Positions 1 through 7,728 are shown, counted from the first letter of the stretch. The stretch: DNA of 17,207 bases from Cyanobacteria bacterium UBA1221 (GCA_002309425.1 DBXD01000081.1:18985-36191); one strand, 5' to 3'. Translations and numbers: made by a program. Notes: generated by a model from the letters alone, not told the origin.

Positions 1-72
1 AGCCGGCAATAGGAATCGAACCTACAACCTACGGTTTACAAAACCGTTGCTCTACCGTTGAGCTATGCCGGC
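1..72 (-). tRNA. tRNA-Thr (anticodon UGU)
   Basis: Read on the minus strand this folds as a complete 72-nt cloverleaf. It has a 7-bp acceptor stem (GCCGGCA with TGCCGGC), a 4-bp D stem, a 5-bp anticodon stem ACGGT/ACCGT around loop TTTGTAA, a short AGGTT variable region, and a T arm with TTCGATT in the loop closed by one G-U pair. The anticodon TGT decodes ACA and other ACN threonine codons. The discriminator base is the first base of the window, so it cannot be seen whether CCA is encoded. A near-consensus promoter lies just upstream at 84-112. Confidence 0.97.
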
Positions 73-83
73 TTACGTTTCCC

Positions 84-112
84 ATTCTATAAAGAACATC
101 ATCGATTGTCAA
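84..112 (-). promoter_or_regulatory. Sigma-70-type promoter of tRNA-Thr
   Basis: On the minus strand, TTGACA (112-107) and TAGAAT (89-84) are separated by exactly 17 nt. The -10 box ends 11 nt before the first base of the tRNA, which puts transcription start about 4-5 nt upstream of the mature 5' end. The promoter of the second tRNA in this window has the same 11-nt distance. Confidence 0.88.
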
Positions 113-159
113 GAACTTTTTTCCTTGTTTGTATTACAATAAATGTCGGAGGTAATGCT

Positions 160-501
160 TTGTTTAAATTTTTCGCACCTATTATACTGCTCACAATATC
201 AAATATATTCATGACTTTTGCATGGTACGGACATCTTAAACATAAAGCAACCGCTCTGTGGCTTGTTATACTCATCAGCTGGGGTATTGCGCTGTTTGAA
301 TATTGTTTTCAGGTACCTGCAAATCGCATCGGGCATGAAGTTTATAACGCCGCACAACTAAAAACTATTCAGGAAGTTATCACTCTTATCGTTTTCAGCT
401 TTTTCTCCGTGTGGTATTTAAAAGAAGAATTCCGCTGGAACTACCTTGTAGGGTTTGCACTTATAATCCTTGCAGTGTTCTTTATATTTAAAAAATGGTA
501 A
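160..501 (+). CDS. DMT-type small membrane protein, DUF486 family
   Basis: The protein is 113 residues and nearly all hydrophobic, with about four membrane helices. The stretches TISNIFMTFAWYGHLK and SWGIALFEY followed by QVPANRIG are hallmarks of the DUF486 family, which is usually 105-120 residues and placed in the drug/metabolite transporter superfamily; its substrate is unknown. The frame stays open upstream to a TTG at 58, but that lies inside the tRNA-Thr gene. The TTG at 160 is preceded by GGAGG at 148-152 with 7-nt spacing and gives the family's usual length, so I chose it. The nearby ATG at 155 is in another frame. The gene converges on the next one with only 2 nt between stop codons and no visible terminator. 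Confidence 0.88.
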   Translation: MFKFFAPIILLTISNIFMTFAWYGHLKHKATALWLVILISWGIALFEYCFQVPANRIGHEVYNAAQLKTIQEVITLIVFSFFSVWYLKEEFRWNYLVGFALIILAVFFIFKKW

Positions 502-503
502 AA

Positions 504-1835
504 CTACTTCCGTGCCATAAATTCCTGCATCGAATACTTTTGTCCTGAATTGGAAATTTCTGCTGACTGAATATTTCGCTCATTTTCTTTTCTGATATTA
601 TATCGCAGGAATTTATTCAGCAGCTTTGGCAGCCCGAAGCCTATTAATGCGGTATTTGTTAATAAAGAAAACCAATACAGACCCGCACCTATTGATTTTG
701 TCTTATGCAAAACTTTCGGAGGTATATCTTTTGCCTGCTCAAGAGTTCTGAAATTTCTCAAACCCAATTTGAATTTTTGGAAAAAGTTCAGATTCTTTCC
801 GCAATCTTCCATTATCTTTGTTCCGAAAAGTTTGTCGGCACACCGCCCCGCTATATTATTAATCAAAAAATCCCCGCCAAAGAACATTGTAAATAATCCG
901 ATATCTCTGAGAGCTCTGTCCCGTCTTTCATTAGCATCTCTAGATGATATAATTTTTGCGGGAAAACTCGACAAAACCCAAATAGCCGCATATATCGCTT
1001 TTGACATATTAGTCCCGGAAGCATAATCAAACTTTTCGGGCTTTGAAGCAATCTTCCCTAAAATCTTATTTTTAATACTTTTTGAAGAAGCAGATAAAGC
1101 CTTATCAAACGCAATTCCTTTTGTTACGGCTTTTGAAAAAATTATACCCGGAATTGTTACGAAAAGTGCGTTCCAAAAGAGTTTTTTCCCTTTTGATTTT
1201 TTTAAATCTTGTTTTTGTTGAGGGGTTTCTTTTTTTAATTCAAACCCTGCGGAAAAATCACTTCTCTTTGTACGACGTTCAGTAAATTCCGTTGCAATCC
1301 ACGGAATAGCAGACCACATAGCCGCCGTTGTTATAAAATCTGTCATCAATATTTTCTCGTGAACGGATAACAAATCTTTTTTTAGTTTTCCATCATTATC
1401 ATATCTGTCGTATATTTCAGAAAAAGCCTTTTGATAAGTATTCCCTCCGGATTTCTTATCAAGTTTTTCCGCTGTTATTTTAAGTCCCTCTTTTAAATTC
1501 CCGTCAGAAGTCAAATATTTTTTAGAAACCTCAATTATTTTTTCACCGGCACCTTTTAATTCTTTTGTAATTCCCTTATTCTTCAAAAAATGTCTGTTAT
1601 AAACAGGGATAAGCAGTATTGGGGTAAGATATGAGGCAATAAAATATATACCGCCCATAATTGCACGTTCCTGCGCTTCATTCTTATTGTTTGACATAAT
1701 ACATTGCGGGATTGTACTTCCGCCAAGAGTTGTAATCCCTCTGTTTATCAGAGTATGCTCCTGAACATATGAGGTCATATTGTATATATCAAACCCCCTG
1801 AAGGGTAATGTATCAGATACTCGTTTACAATCCAT
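504..1835 (-). CDS. Unrecognised multi-helix membrane protein with internal repeats
   Basis: I do not recognise a family for this 443-residue protein. It has about six hydrophobic segments, near residues 58-78, 166-182, 220-236, 280-296, 312-328 and 384-403, separated by lysine-rich soluble stretches; the longest, about 80-160, is highly charged and likely helical. A motif of a hydrophobic helix ending in Pro followed by an acidic/Arg cluster recurs four times: P43 with N52-E53 and R57-A58; P178 with E186-R187-R188; P292 with N302-E303 and R307-A308; P403 with N418-E419-R420. The start is uncertain: ATG 1835 has no good Shine-Dalgarno sequence, and Met20 or Met47 are alternatives. The first repeat begins before Met47, which argues against that shorter start. 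It is divergent from the gene at 2052. Confidence 0.75.
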   Translation of the reverse strand: MDCKRVSDTLPFRGFDIYNMTSYVQEHTLINRGITTLGGSTIPQCIMSNNKNEAQERAIMGGIYFIASYLTPILLIPVYNRHFLKNKGITKELKGAGEKIIEVSKKYLTSDGNLKEGLKITAEKLDKKSGGNTYQKAFSEIYDRYDNDGKLKKDLLSVHEKILMTDFITTAAMWSAIPWIATEFTERRTKRSDFSAGFELKKETPQQKQDLKKSKGKKLFWNALFVTIPGIIFSKAVTKGIAFDKALSASSKSIKNKILGKIASKPEKFDYASGTNMSKAIYAAIWVLSSFPAKIISSRDANERRDRALRDIGLFTMFFGGDFLINNIAGRCADKLFGTKIMEDCGKNLNFFQKFKLGLRNFRTLEQAKDIPPKVLHKTKSIGAGLYWFSLLTNTALIGFGLPKLLNKFLRYNIRKENERNIQSAEISNSGQKYSMQEFMARK

Positions 1836-2051
1836 AATCAGTAACCATGGTACCTTATAAAACTTTTAAGTCAAACTAAAGTGTTTTAACAAAACTTAAA
1901 CTACAGTAAGAGGTACGCAAGCACTTGAAATACAGTGAAAGATTTTATATATTTATAATATATTTACATTATTATTAAAAATTTTTCTAAAGAATTTATG
2001 TTTTTTGTCGTTTAGTCATGAGTGGAATAATTTAAGAAAGGAGTTAAAGAT

Positions 2052-2780
2052 ATGGATTTATCAAAAATCAATGCAAGCGCAGCCGGGACTCCGGAAGTTA
2101 AGGGGAATTTTTCAGATGGAAAAACCCCGCAGGTGCCGGATAAAAAATCTATCTGGGCAGAATTTAAAGATACAAATAACAAAGTTGATGCCTCTGATAT
2201 CCAATATAAAGAAGGAACAAAAGCTTCTGCAGAAATAACTAAATTTCTCGCACAACACGCAGGAGAAGATTGGTCAAATATGTTGAAAATGGAGATTAAC
2301 GGCCTTGTTCAACGATATAACATGGAATGCGAAGCCAACGAAATGTTCGGCGGAAGTTCTTTTGGAGCTAAGGATCCTTTTGGCAGCGAACAATCTTTCT
2401 TCGAGGCACAGGAAAATGCCTTCAAACAGTACGAAAATTTCGGAAACAATGCATTTAAGAATTTTGACAACTTCAAAGAAGATTCTGAAAGCAAATTAAT
2501 GAACTTTGAGGCAGGTGCTGCAAAAGAGCAGGGGGATTTTATTCGAACCGGAGTAAACAAAATTCTGGACGACCTGCAAAACGGATGGAGTGGCTATGTA
2601 TATATGGAAGGTCTGGGAACAATAACTTATGGGGCAAATTCAAAGACGTTTCTTTTCCAAAAGGCTGACGGAACAAAGGTTTCAGAATTGAGTAAAGAGC
2701 AGGTAGATAAAATTATTGATTTGGCTATAAGCAAGGATCTCAGTATCTCCGGCCAAAGCAGGAAATTTGTTCAAAAATAA
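2052..2780 (+). CDS. Unrecognised soluble 242-residue protein
   Basis: This hydrophilic protein has no signal peptide or membrane segment. The ATG is well placed behind AAGGAG (2038-2043). Residues 1-35 are low-complexity and polar. Residues 34-50 (IWAEFKDTNNKVDASDI) vaguely resemble an EF-hand or dockerin loop, with D40, N42, D46 and D49, but the spacing is not canonical. Residues 115-160 are rich in Phe, Asn, Glu and Lys at helical spacing (FEAQENAFKQYENF and similar), suggesting an amphipathic helix. The C-terminal 180-242 looks like a small folded domain with beta strands followed by a helix. A strong intrinsic terminator follows, so it is probably monocistronic. No function can be assigned. 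Confidence 0.8.
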   Translation: MDLSKINASAAGTPEVKGNFSDGKTPQVPDKKSIWAEFKDTNNKVDASDIQYKEGTKASAEITKFLAQHAGEDWSNMLKMEINGLVQRYNMECEANEMFGGSSFGAKDPFGSEQSFFEAQENAFKQYENFGNNAFKNFDNFKEDSESKLMNFEAGAAKEQGDFIRTGVNKILDDLQNGWSGYVYMEGLGTITYGANSKTFLFQKADGTKVSELSKEQVDKIIDLAISKDLSISGQSRKFVQK

Positions 2781-2811
2781 CAGATAAAAAATTTAATTGA
2801 AATATTATTTG

Positions 2812-2856
2812 CAAGTCCGCAATAAACAATAAAAAAGGTTGCGGACTTGTTTATTT
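2812..2856 (+). terminator. Intrinsic terminator after the 242-residue protein gene
   Basis: An 11-bp perfect stem, CAAGTCCGCAA (2812-2822) with TTGCGGACTTG (2839-2849), encloses a 16-nt AT-rich loop and is followed by TTTATTTT. It lies 31 nt after the stop codon at 2780. Confidence 0.85.
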
Positions 2857-2976
2857 TCCTAACTGTTTTTAACTTTCAGCAGTTTATTCTGTTCTCTGTC
2901 ATAAATCATTTACCCCTTTCCACCAAATGCCCTGAAAAATACACATCCACTCTCTGCCGACTCGCGCTCGAACCTG

Positions 2977-2993
2977 ACAAGGCTCTGCCTTGT
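2977..2993. repeat. Perfect 7-bp inverted repeat in a GC-rich patch
   Basis: ACAAGGC, TCT and GCCTTGT form a perfect stem-loop with a 3-nt loop. No T-tract follows on either strand, so it is not an obvious terminator. It sits in a patch (about 2950-3000, including CCGACTCGCGCTCGAACC) that is clearly richer in GC than the surrounding intergenic DNA, just beyond the 3' end of tRNA-Ser and its terminator. It could be part of a small RNA or a remnant of inserted DNA. I see no open frame worth calling there. Confidence 0.5.
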
Positions 2994-3009
2994 AGTTCTC
3001 ATCCCTTCA

Positions 3010-3034
3010 AAACAAAAACTCAGCTAATGCTGAG
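3010..3034 (-). terminator. Intrinsic terminator of tRNA-Ser
   Basis: On the minus strand, CTCAGC, ATTA and GCTGAG (3034-3019) form a perfect 6-bp hairpin followed by TTTTTGTTTT. It starts 10 nt beyond the discriminator base of tRNA-Ser, as expected for a single-tRNA transcript. Confidence 0.88.
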
Positions 3035-3044
3035 CCAATAAATC

Positions 3045-3131
3045 CGGAGAAGAAGGGATTCGAACCCTTGGTGGAGTCACCCCCACAACGACTTTCGAGG
3101 TCGTCACCTTAAACCGCTCGGACACTTCTCC
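3045..3131 (-). tRNA. tRNA-Ser (anticodon CGA)
   Basis: On the minus strand this is an 87-nt class II tRNA. The acceptor stem is GGAGAAG with CTTCTCC and the discriminator is G. The anticodon stem ACGAC/GTCGT holds loop CTCGAAA, giving anticodon CGA for UCG codons. A long variable arm (GTGGGGGTGACTCCAC) and the T loop TTCGAAT complete the fold. The long arm and G discriminator are the serine identity features. CCA is not encoded: the discriminator is followed by GATT. Its own promoter (3143-3171) and terminator (3010-3034) suggest a stand-alone transcript. Confidence 0.97.
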
Positions 3132-3142
3132 GTGCTTTCTGA

Positions 3143-3171
3143 ATTTTCCCACAAAAAAGCACCTCTTTCAA
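3143..3171 (-). promoter_or_regulatory. Promoter of tRNA-Ser, overlapping the upstream terminator
   Basis: On the minus strand, TTGAAA (3171-3166) and GAAAAT (3148-3143) are 17 nt apart, with TGG directly before the -10 box (extended -10 pattern). The -10 box ends 11 nt before the tRNA, the same distance as for tRNA-Thr. Only 21 nt separate the tRNA from the preceding terminator, so the -35 element must fall inside that terminator, and it sits in the hairpin loop. Confidence 0.68.
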
Positions 3172-3182
3172 GGTGCTTTTTT
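3153..3182 (-). terminator. Intrinsic terminator of the winged-helix gene
   Basis: AAAAAAGCACCT, CTTTCA and AGGTGCTTTTTT form a 6-bp GC-rich stem extended by six A-T pairs, with a 6-nt loop. On the minus strand the stem is followed by TTTTTTG. It lies 15 nt past the stop codon of the gene at 3198-3404. The symmetric A and T tracts mean it could act in both directions. Confidence 0.87.
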
Positions 3183-3197
3183 ATTATTTTACATTTA

Positions 3198-3404
3198 CTA
3201 TTTAAGGCTTACGCTTACTGAAGTTCCTTTTCTTGAGATAGAAACTTTATCTTCTCTTGCTAACCAGCCAAGACCTAAGTCTGCGAAATTACCTTTAAGG
3301 TCTAAATCTTTTTTCATCTTTGAAAAAGTTGTAGTACCATTTACGTTCAAATAGTTATAAATTTCTCCTGCTGATGAACCTATTTCGCTCATTAATTCTT
3401 CCAT
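3198..3404 (-). CDS. Small winged helix-turn-helix protein, DUF2582 type
   Basis: The protein is 68 residues. The pattern AGEIYNYLNVNG, then FSKMKKDLDL, then GLGWLAREDKVSI matches the short winged-helix family DUF2582, whose signature is the GWLAREDK stretch (here residues 46-53). The fold would be three helices and a C-terminal beta wing (VSISRKGTSVSVSLK). Family members are thought to bind DNA or act as small regulators, but no target is known. The start is firm: AGGAGG at 3416-3411 lies 6 nt before ATG. It has its own promoter (3452-3480) and terminator (3153-3182), so it is monocistronic and probably well expressed. Confidence 0.88.
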   Translation of the reverse strand: MEELMSEIGSSAGEIYNYLNVNGTTTFSKMKKDLDLKGNFADLGLGWLAREDKVSISRKGTSVSVSLK

Positions 3405-3451
3405 TTTGTACCTCCTGTTTTTATTACTACTAACATTTAACTAACAATATT

Positions 3452-3480
3452 ATAATAGACTAAATTTTTTTTAAATGCAA
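3452..3480 (-). promoter_or_regulatory. Promoter of the winged-helix gene
   Basis: On the minus strand, TTGCAT (3480-3475) and TATTAT (3457-3452) are separated by 17 nt containing an A-tract. The leader to the ATG at 3404 is about 40 nt and carries a perfect AGGAGG. Confidence 0.72.
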
Positions 3481-3516
3481 TAGTTTAATATATGTAGTTA
3501 GTACACTTATTTTTAT

Positions 3517-3524
3517 GCTAAAAT
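3517..3524 (+). promoter_or_regulatory. Possible extended -10 promoter of the tandem helicase gene
   Basis: TGCTAAAAT has the TGn extension directly before a TAAAAT -10 hexamer (3519-3524). No good -35 box is visible 17 nt upstream. AAGGAG follows at 3532-3537, which leaves only a short leader before the TTG start at 3548. Confidence 0.4.
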
Positions 3525-3547
3525 ACAACGTAAGGAGTATTGCGTAA

Positions 3548-6500
3548 TTGATTATTAACGGAACGGTTTCTTCCGACAAAACAGAATTGCTTGCGGACAA
3601 GTATGCTTCACTTTTAAATTCGGGAGTCGATGCATCCAAAATTCTCGTACTTGTACAAAACTCCTACGCTAAAAATAACTTTACTGAAAAAGTATTTGAT
3701 AAACTTAACCTTAATTGTCTGGAAACCCTGCGTATTCATTCGTTCTTTTCGCTTGTTTACAACACGATAAACGATAACTGGGCTTTTCTTGAAAACAAAA
3801 ATCCATCCCCAAACCCCAAGATTTTACCTAATCTTACAGGTCTTGAAGTTTCGCAATTTATTTTAAAAAAAATTATAAAAGATATCCCGTTTAAGGGTTA
3901 CAACTCAAAAAAATCCTTGCTGCATCAACTGTTCAGGAGATACTCTCTTATTGTACAGAACGATTTATCTGATGAAGAAATTGAGTTTAGAACAAAAGTT
4001 TTAAAAGAAGCCTTTGCGGATGATGCAAAACTTGCATTGAAGAAATTTCTTAAACAAACATTAATTTTAAGAGATTTTGACTATCTCAGACAGGAACTGC
4101 TTTTCAAGCATATTTACCAAAACTCCGACTATTTCAAAAATACAGAATACCTGATACTTGATGACGGAGATGAAATCACACCTGCATGTTATGCCTTTAT
4201 TGAATATCTCCGCCCGCAATTAAAGGATTGGGCTATTGCCTTTGACAGAAAGGGGTCAAGCCGTATAGGATACCTCAGTGCTTCAAAAACCGCCACCTGG
4301 GAATTTGAGAAATTATTTGGGGAATCTGCCAAAACATTGGAAACAAAAACCCTGCTCGGATATGATGCAGAGAATCTTTATACAAACATCACGGAAGATA
4401 AAAAGACTCCTCTTGAAAATTTTAGCATATCAGCGCCTTCCAAAAGATCCAAAATGATTGAACTCGCATGCAATGAAATAAATCTGCTTGTAAAAAATAA
4501 CATCAGCCCTTCAGAAATTGCTATCATCACTCCTGTTGTGGATGAGATGGTTAAGTTTACGCTTAAAGATAATCTGCCAAAATCTGTAAACCCGCTTTTT
4601 CTGACAGGCAGCGAAAAGCTTATCCAAAACAGACTTGTACTGTCCTGCATAAATATAATGAAACTTACAACTGCACTAAAAAGCAAACTTACCGAATTTG
4701 ATATTCGCTCCATTCTTGTAAATTGCCTCAACATCCCGCTGAAATACTGCAGAGAAATCCTTTTAAACTTTGATAAAACGAAAACGCTGATTGATTGGAA
4801 GTTTGAAAACAGCGATTATTCGGAAAGATATAATAAACTTATAAACATGCTGGGAAATGAACTTCCGGCTAAAACAAAATTATCAGAACAAGCCTACGAA
4901 ATTTATAAAAACCTTATTACCGTTACGGAATATGACTCTGCGGAAATTACAAAGTTCAATTTTTTCATAAAACAGCTTGAAGATTTTGAAAAAGTCTTTG
5001 GTTCTATTTTTGCCGAGCATAAAGAAGATATTATAATACAAATTGAAAATTCTATAATATCAGAGAATCCCTATTCCATACTGGATATTAAACAGAACAA
5101 TATTATAATAGCGACCCCGCAAAAAATTATCGACAATCAAATCCGGACAAAATATCAATTTTGGCTTGATATATCAAATAACGAATGGGTTAAAGCCGAT
5201 ACAGGGCCGTTATATAATGCCTGGGTATTCCAAAAGGGGTGGAACAAGGAGGAATACACAATCAATGATAACATTGAACTGGGGAAGGAAAAAACAGCAA
5301 AAATTCTGCGAAAATTAGCATTATGTGCAGAGGAACACATATATGCATATTCTTCCCTGTTCGACGGAAACGGAGTTGAGAATTTCGGCGGGATTGAAAA
5401 ACATATCATAATAAAAACAAAAGAAGAACAAGCAAAAACTCTACAAAGCAAAATTTTCACAATTACCCCGAGAGATGACCAAAAGCCGGTGCTTGAATAT
5501 AAAAGCGGGCAAATGGCAATATCCGCCGTACCGGGAGCGGGGAAAACCACAATTCTGCTGGCTCTGATTATAAAAATGCTTGACAGCGGAATAAATCCGC
5601 AAAATATCTTTGTTATGACATATATGGAATCTGCCGCCAGAAATTTCCGTGAACGCATAAAATCAATCAAACAGGATACGGCGGAATTACCTTACATAAG
5701 TACAATACACGGACTTGCTCTAAGAATACTAAAAGAAAACTCTAATTTTGAAAGACTGGGGCTTGCGCCAAATTTTGATATATGCGATGACACCCAACGA
5801 AACCGCATTATACGGGAAGTTGTCCAAAGAGTTAAAGTATCCGAAAAAGATTTATTTGATTTTACACAAGGATTATCCGTATTAAAAATAGGCAGAGGTT
5901 CTTTCGATAATATGAAAAAGCCCTCTCAAAAGCTTAAAACTTTCAAAATTTTTTATGAAGAGTATCAAAAAATTCTGATTGCCAATAACCTTATTGACTA
6001 TGATGACATTTTAATTATGGCGGTACGACTTCTTGAAGAAAATCCCGATATTCGGGAATATTATCAAAATATTTGCCGCTACATTATTGAAGATGAAGCA
6101 CAGGATTCCTCCGCACTACAACAACGTTTGATTAATCTTCTTGGAGGGAAACACAAAAATATAATCCGATGCGGAGATGTAAACCAGGCAATTACAACGA
6201 CCTTCACTAACGCCGATGTTAACGGGTTCAGAGAATATATAGAGACAAGCAAAAACGTAAGAATGAACTGTTCTCAAAGGTGCACTGAAGATATATGGAG
6301 GTTTGCGAACAAAATACTCTTAGAGTCAGAAAAGAAAGAAGAAACAAAAAATGCTTTTTATCACATTTTAATGGAACCCGTCAGCGGTAAAAACCCGATT
6401 AGCGTAAACGCACTCCATACGGAAATATTAGATACCGAACAAGAAGAACGAATATATATTCTTAAAGAAATAAAAAATGCACTCAGGAAAAATCCAAAAC

Positions 6501-7399
6501 AAACGATTGGTATTCTTGTCAGAAACAATAAACAAGTCACTGAATGGACAAATTATATAAACAACAGCGGATTAAAATGTATAACAAGAAGCGAATGTCT
6601 TGAACAAAAAGTTATTTTCCGGACAATTTATGCCATACTCAAAATTATACTGTTCCCGTTTGATAACGAAACAATCGCAGATTCATACAAAACTCTTTCG
6701 GAATCGGGACATTATCGTATAGGGTTTGAAAACACTATAAGAAACGCAAAACGACCGTTCACAGAATCAGAACCTGACGATGCGGGCGGACTTGCACAAT
6801 TCCTGTGGGATATAAATTACTGGATAAATCTGCCGCATTACACAGTTAATGAACTTGCCATAAAAATAGGGCTGTTTTACTACTCCGGCGAAATAGAAAA
6901 ATCAAACATATACCTCATTTCCACGCTTATAAAAAGATTAAGTTATGACACTACAAGGTACTCAGAAATTATTGAACGTCTCGGAGAACTTGCAAAAAGG
7001 AATTCTCTAAGCGGTTTTAAATTTTTCTCGGAAGAAGATGAAAACGATAAATCAATTCTTGAGGGGAAAATTCAGGTTATGACCCTGCACAAATCAAAAG
7101 GAGACGAATTTGATACTGTATTTTTGCCGGAAATGTCTGAAAGAAATCTTCCCATAGATTTTGCTGACCTGAAATACGTATCTGCTGATTTTTCAGAAGA
7201 ACTCAAGGCCCTTAATCCCGCTTATAAAACAAAAACATCCGAGATTTTAAAAAAAGATATTATTGCCGAAAATTTAAGATTGCTCTACGTTGCCGTTACC
7301 CGAGCAAAATATCATTTATACATAACCACATCAAAAAAAAGAAAATTATTTGGAAAAATAAAAGAAGATTCTCCGAATAAAGTATTTTTATTAAACTAA
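3548..7399 (+). CDS. Tandem UvrD/AddAB-like helicase: degenerate N half, active C half
   Basis: The protein is 1283 residues. The C-terminal half (about 640-1283) is a superfamily 1 UvrD/Rep-type helicase with every core motif: Walker A VPGAGKTT (661-668), DEAQD Walker B (849-853), motif III GDVNQAI, motif V LHKSKG (1180-1185) and motif VI VAVTRAK (1248-1254). The N-terminal half follows the same order but is broken: GTVSSDKT (5-12) sits where Walker A belongs, DDGDE (205-209) where DEAQD belongs, and LALCAEEHIY (590-599) replaces motif VI and its arginine. A dead plus a live helicase recalls AddB plus AddA, or RecC plus RecB, fused in one chain, but no nuclease domain follows. The TTG start is supported by AAGGAG 10 nt upstream. 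The role in DNA end processing or repair is inferred. Confidence 0.88.
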   Translation: MIINGTVSSDKTELLADKYASLLNSGVDASKILVLVQNSYAKNNFTEKVFDKLNLNCLETLRIHSFFSLVYNTINDNWAFLENKNPSPNPKILPNLTGLEVSQFILKKIIKDIPFKGYNSKKSLLHQLFRRYSLIVQNDLSDEEIEFRTKVLKEAFADDAKLALKKFLKQTLILRDFDYLRQELLFKHIYQNSDYFKNTEYLILDDGDEITPACYAFIEYLRPQLKDWAIAFDRKGSSRIGYLSASKTATWEFEKLFGESAKTLETKTLLGYDAENLYTNITEDKKTPLENFSISAPSKRSKMIELACNEINLLVKNNISPSEIAIITPVVDEMVKFTLKDNLPKSVNPLFLTGSEKLIQNRLVLSCINIMKLTTALKSKLTEFDIRSILVNCLNIPLKYCREILLNFDKTKTLIDWKFENSDYSERYNKLINMLGNELPAKTKLSEQAYEIYKNLITVTEYDSAEITKFNFFIKQLEDFEKVFGSIFAEHKEDIIIQIENSIISENPYSILDIKQNNIIIATPQKIIDNQIRTKYQFWLDISNNEWVKADTGPLYNAWVFQKGWNKEEYTINDNIELGKEKTAKILRKLALCAEEHIYAYSSLFDGNGVENFGGIEKHIIIKTKEEQAKTLQSKIFTITPRDDQKPVLEYKSGQMAISAVPGAGKTTILLALIIKMLDSGINPQNIFVMTYMESAARNFRERIKSIKQDTAELPYISTIHGLALRILKENSNFERLGLAPNFDICDDTQRNRIIREVVQRVKVSEKDLFDFTQGLSVLKIGRGSFDNMKKPSQKLKTFKIFYEEYQKILIANNLIDYDDILIMAVRLLEENPDIREYYQNICRYIIEDEAQDSSALQQRLINLLGGKHKNIIRCGDVNQAITTTFTNADVNGFREYIETSKNVRMNCSQRCTEDIWRFANKILLESEKKEETKNAFYHILMEPVSGKNPISVNALHTEILDTEQEERIYILKEIKNALRKNPKQTIGILVRNNKQVTEWTNYINNSGLKCITRSECLEQKVIFRTIYAILKIILFPFDNETIADSYKTLSESGHYRIGFENTIRNAKRPFTESEPDDAGGLAQFLWDINYWINLPHYTVNELAIKIGLFYYSGEIEKSNIYLISTLIKRLSYDTTRYSEIIERLGELAKRNSLSGFKFFSEEDENDKSILEGKIQVMTLHKSKGDEFDTVFLPEMSERNLPIDFADLKYVSADFSEELKALNPAYKTKTSEILKKDIIAENLRLLYVAVTRAKYHLYITTSKKRKLFGKIKEDSPNKVFLLN

Positions 7400-7423
7400 A
7401 AACCCGAAGCGGCCTTCGGGTTT
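7400..7423. terminator. Bidirectional terminator between convergent genes
   Basis: AAACCCGAAG, CGGC and CTTCGGGTTT form a 10-bp perfect hairpin directly after the helicase stop codon. The minus-strand side is followed by TTTTTAGTTT, a good T-tract for the gene at 7462-7728. The plus-strand side is followed only by TGTCCTTATCC, so termination should be stronger on the minus strand. Confidence 0.8.
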
Positions 7424-7461
7424 GTCCTTATCCTAATTTCCTTAACGTCCTTACGCTTTAA

Positions 7462-7728
7462 TTATCCAACAGCCTTTGACACAAATTTTGCTATATCAAA
7501 AAATGTATCCTTTACAAATTCTTTTGCCAATGTCTTTATCGGTCTGTTTTCTATACAATCAAATATGTAATAAATCGGATCTTTCGATGTATTAAAACGC
7601 ATTCTGCGGTCTTTTTTGCCGATAAACTTATAAGAAGCAAGATCAAACTCTGCGTTGTCTTGATTTTTGTTTTGTCTTTTCTTAATTAATGTACCAAATT
7701 GTTGTGATTGTCCCGGATTTGCTAACAT
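7462..7728 (-). CDS. Unrecognised basic 88-residue protein
   Basis: I recognise no family. The protein is small and basic with no signal peptide or membrane segment. The N-terminal third is polar and Gln/Lys-rich (residues 1-25). The middle has an aromatic strand-like stretch DPIYYIFDCI (about 50-59), and the C-terminal third (about 63-88) could form an amphipathic helix. The ATG is preceded by a purine-rich GAGAGAGAG that can serve as a weak ribosome binding site. The shared terminator at 7400-7423 lies downstream, which supports a real transcript. It could be a small regulatory or nucleic-acid-binding protein, but nothing specific shows this. Confidence 0.6.
   Translation of the reverse strand: MLANPGQSQQFGTLIKKRQNKNQDNAEFDLASYKFIGKKDRRMRFNTSKDPIYYIFDCIENRPIKTLAKEFVKDTFFDIAKFVSKAVG

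Noticed and set aside
58..159. N-terminal extension of the DUF486 protein starting inside tRNA-Thr
   Set aside because: The frame is open, but it overlaps the tRNA gene and its promoter. GGAGG before the TTG at 160 and the usual family length fix the later start.
2940..3000. Second, decayed tRNA next to tRNA-Ser
   Set aside because: GGTTCGAG on the minus strand looks like a T loop, but no T stem, anticodon arm or acceptor stem can be paired around it.
5155..5670. 171-residue reading frame antisense to the helicase gene
   Set aside because: It runs through well-conserved helicase motifs on the other strand, has no ribosome binding site or recognisable domain, and is a shadow of the coding frame.
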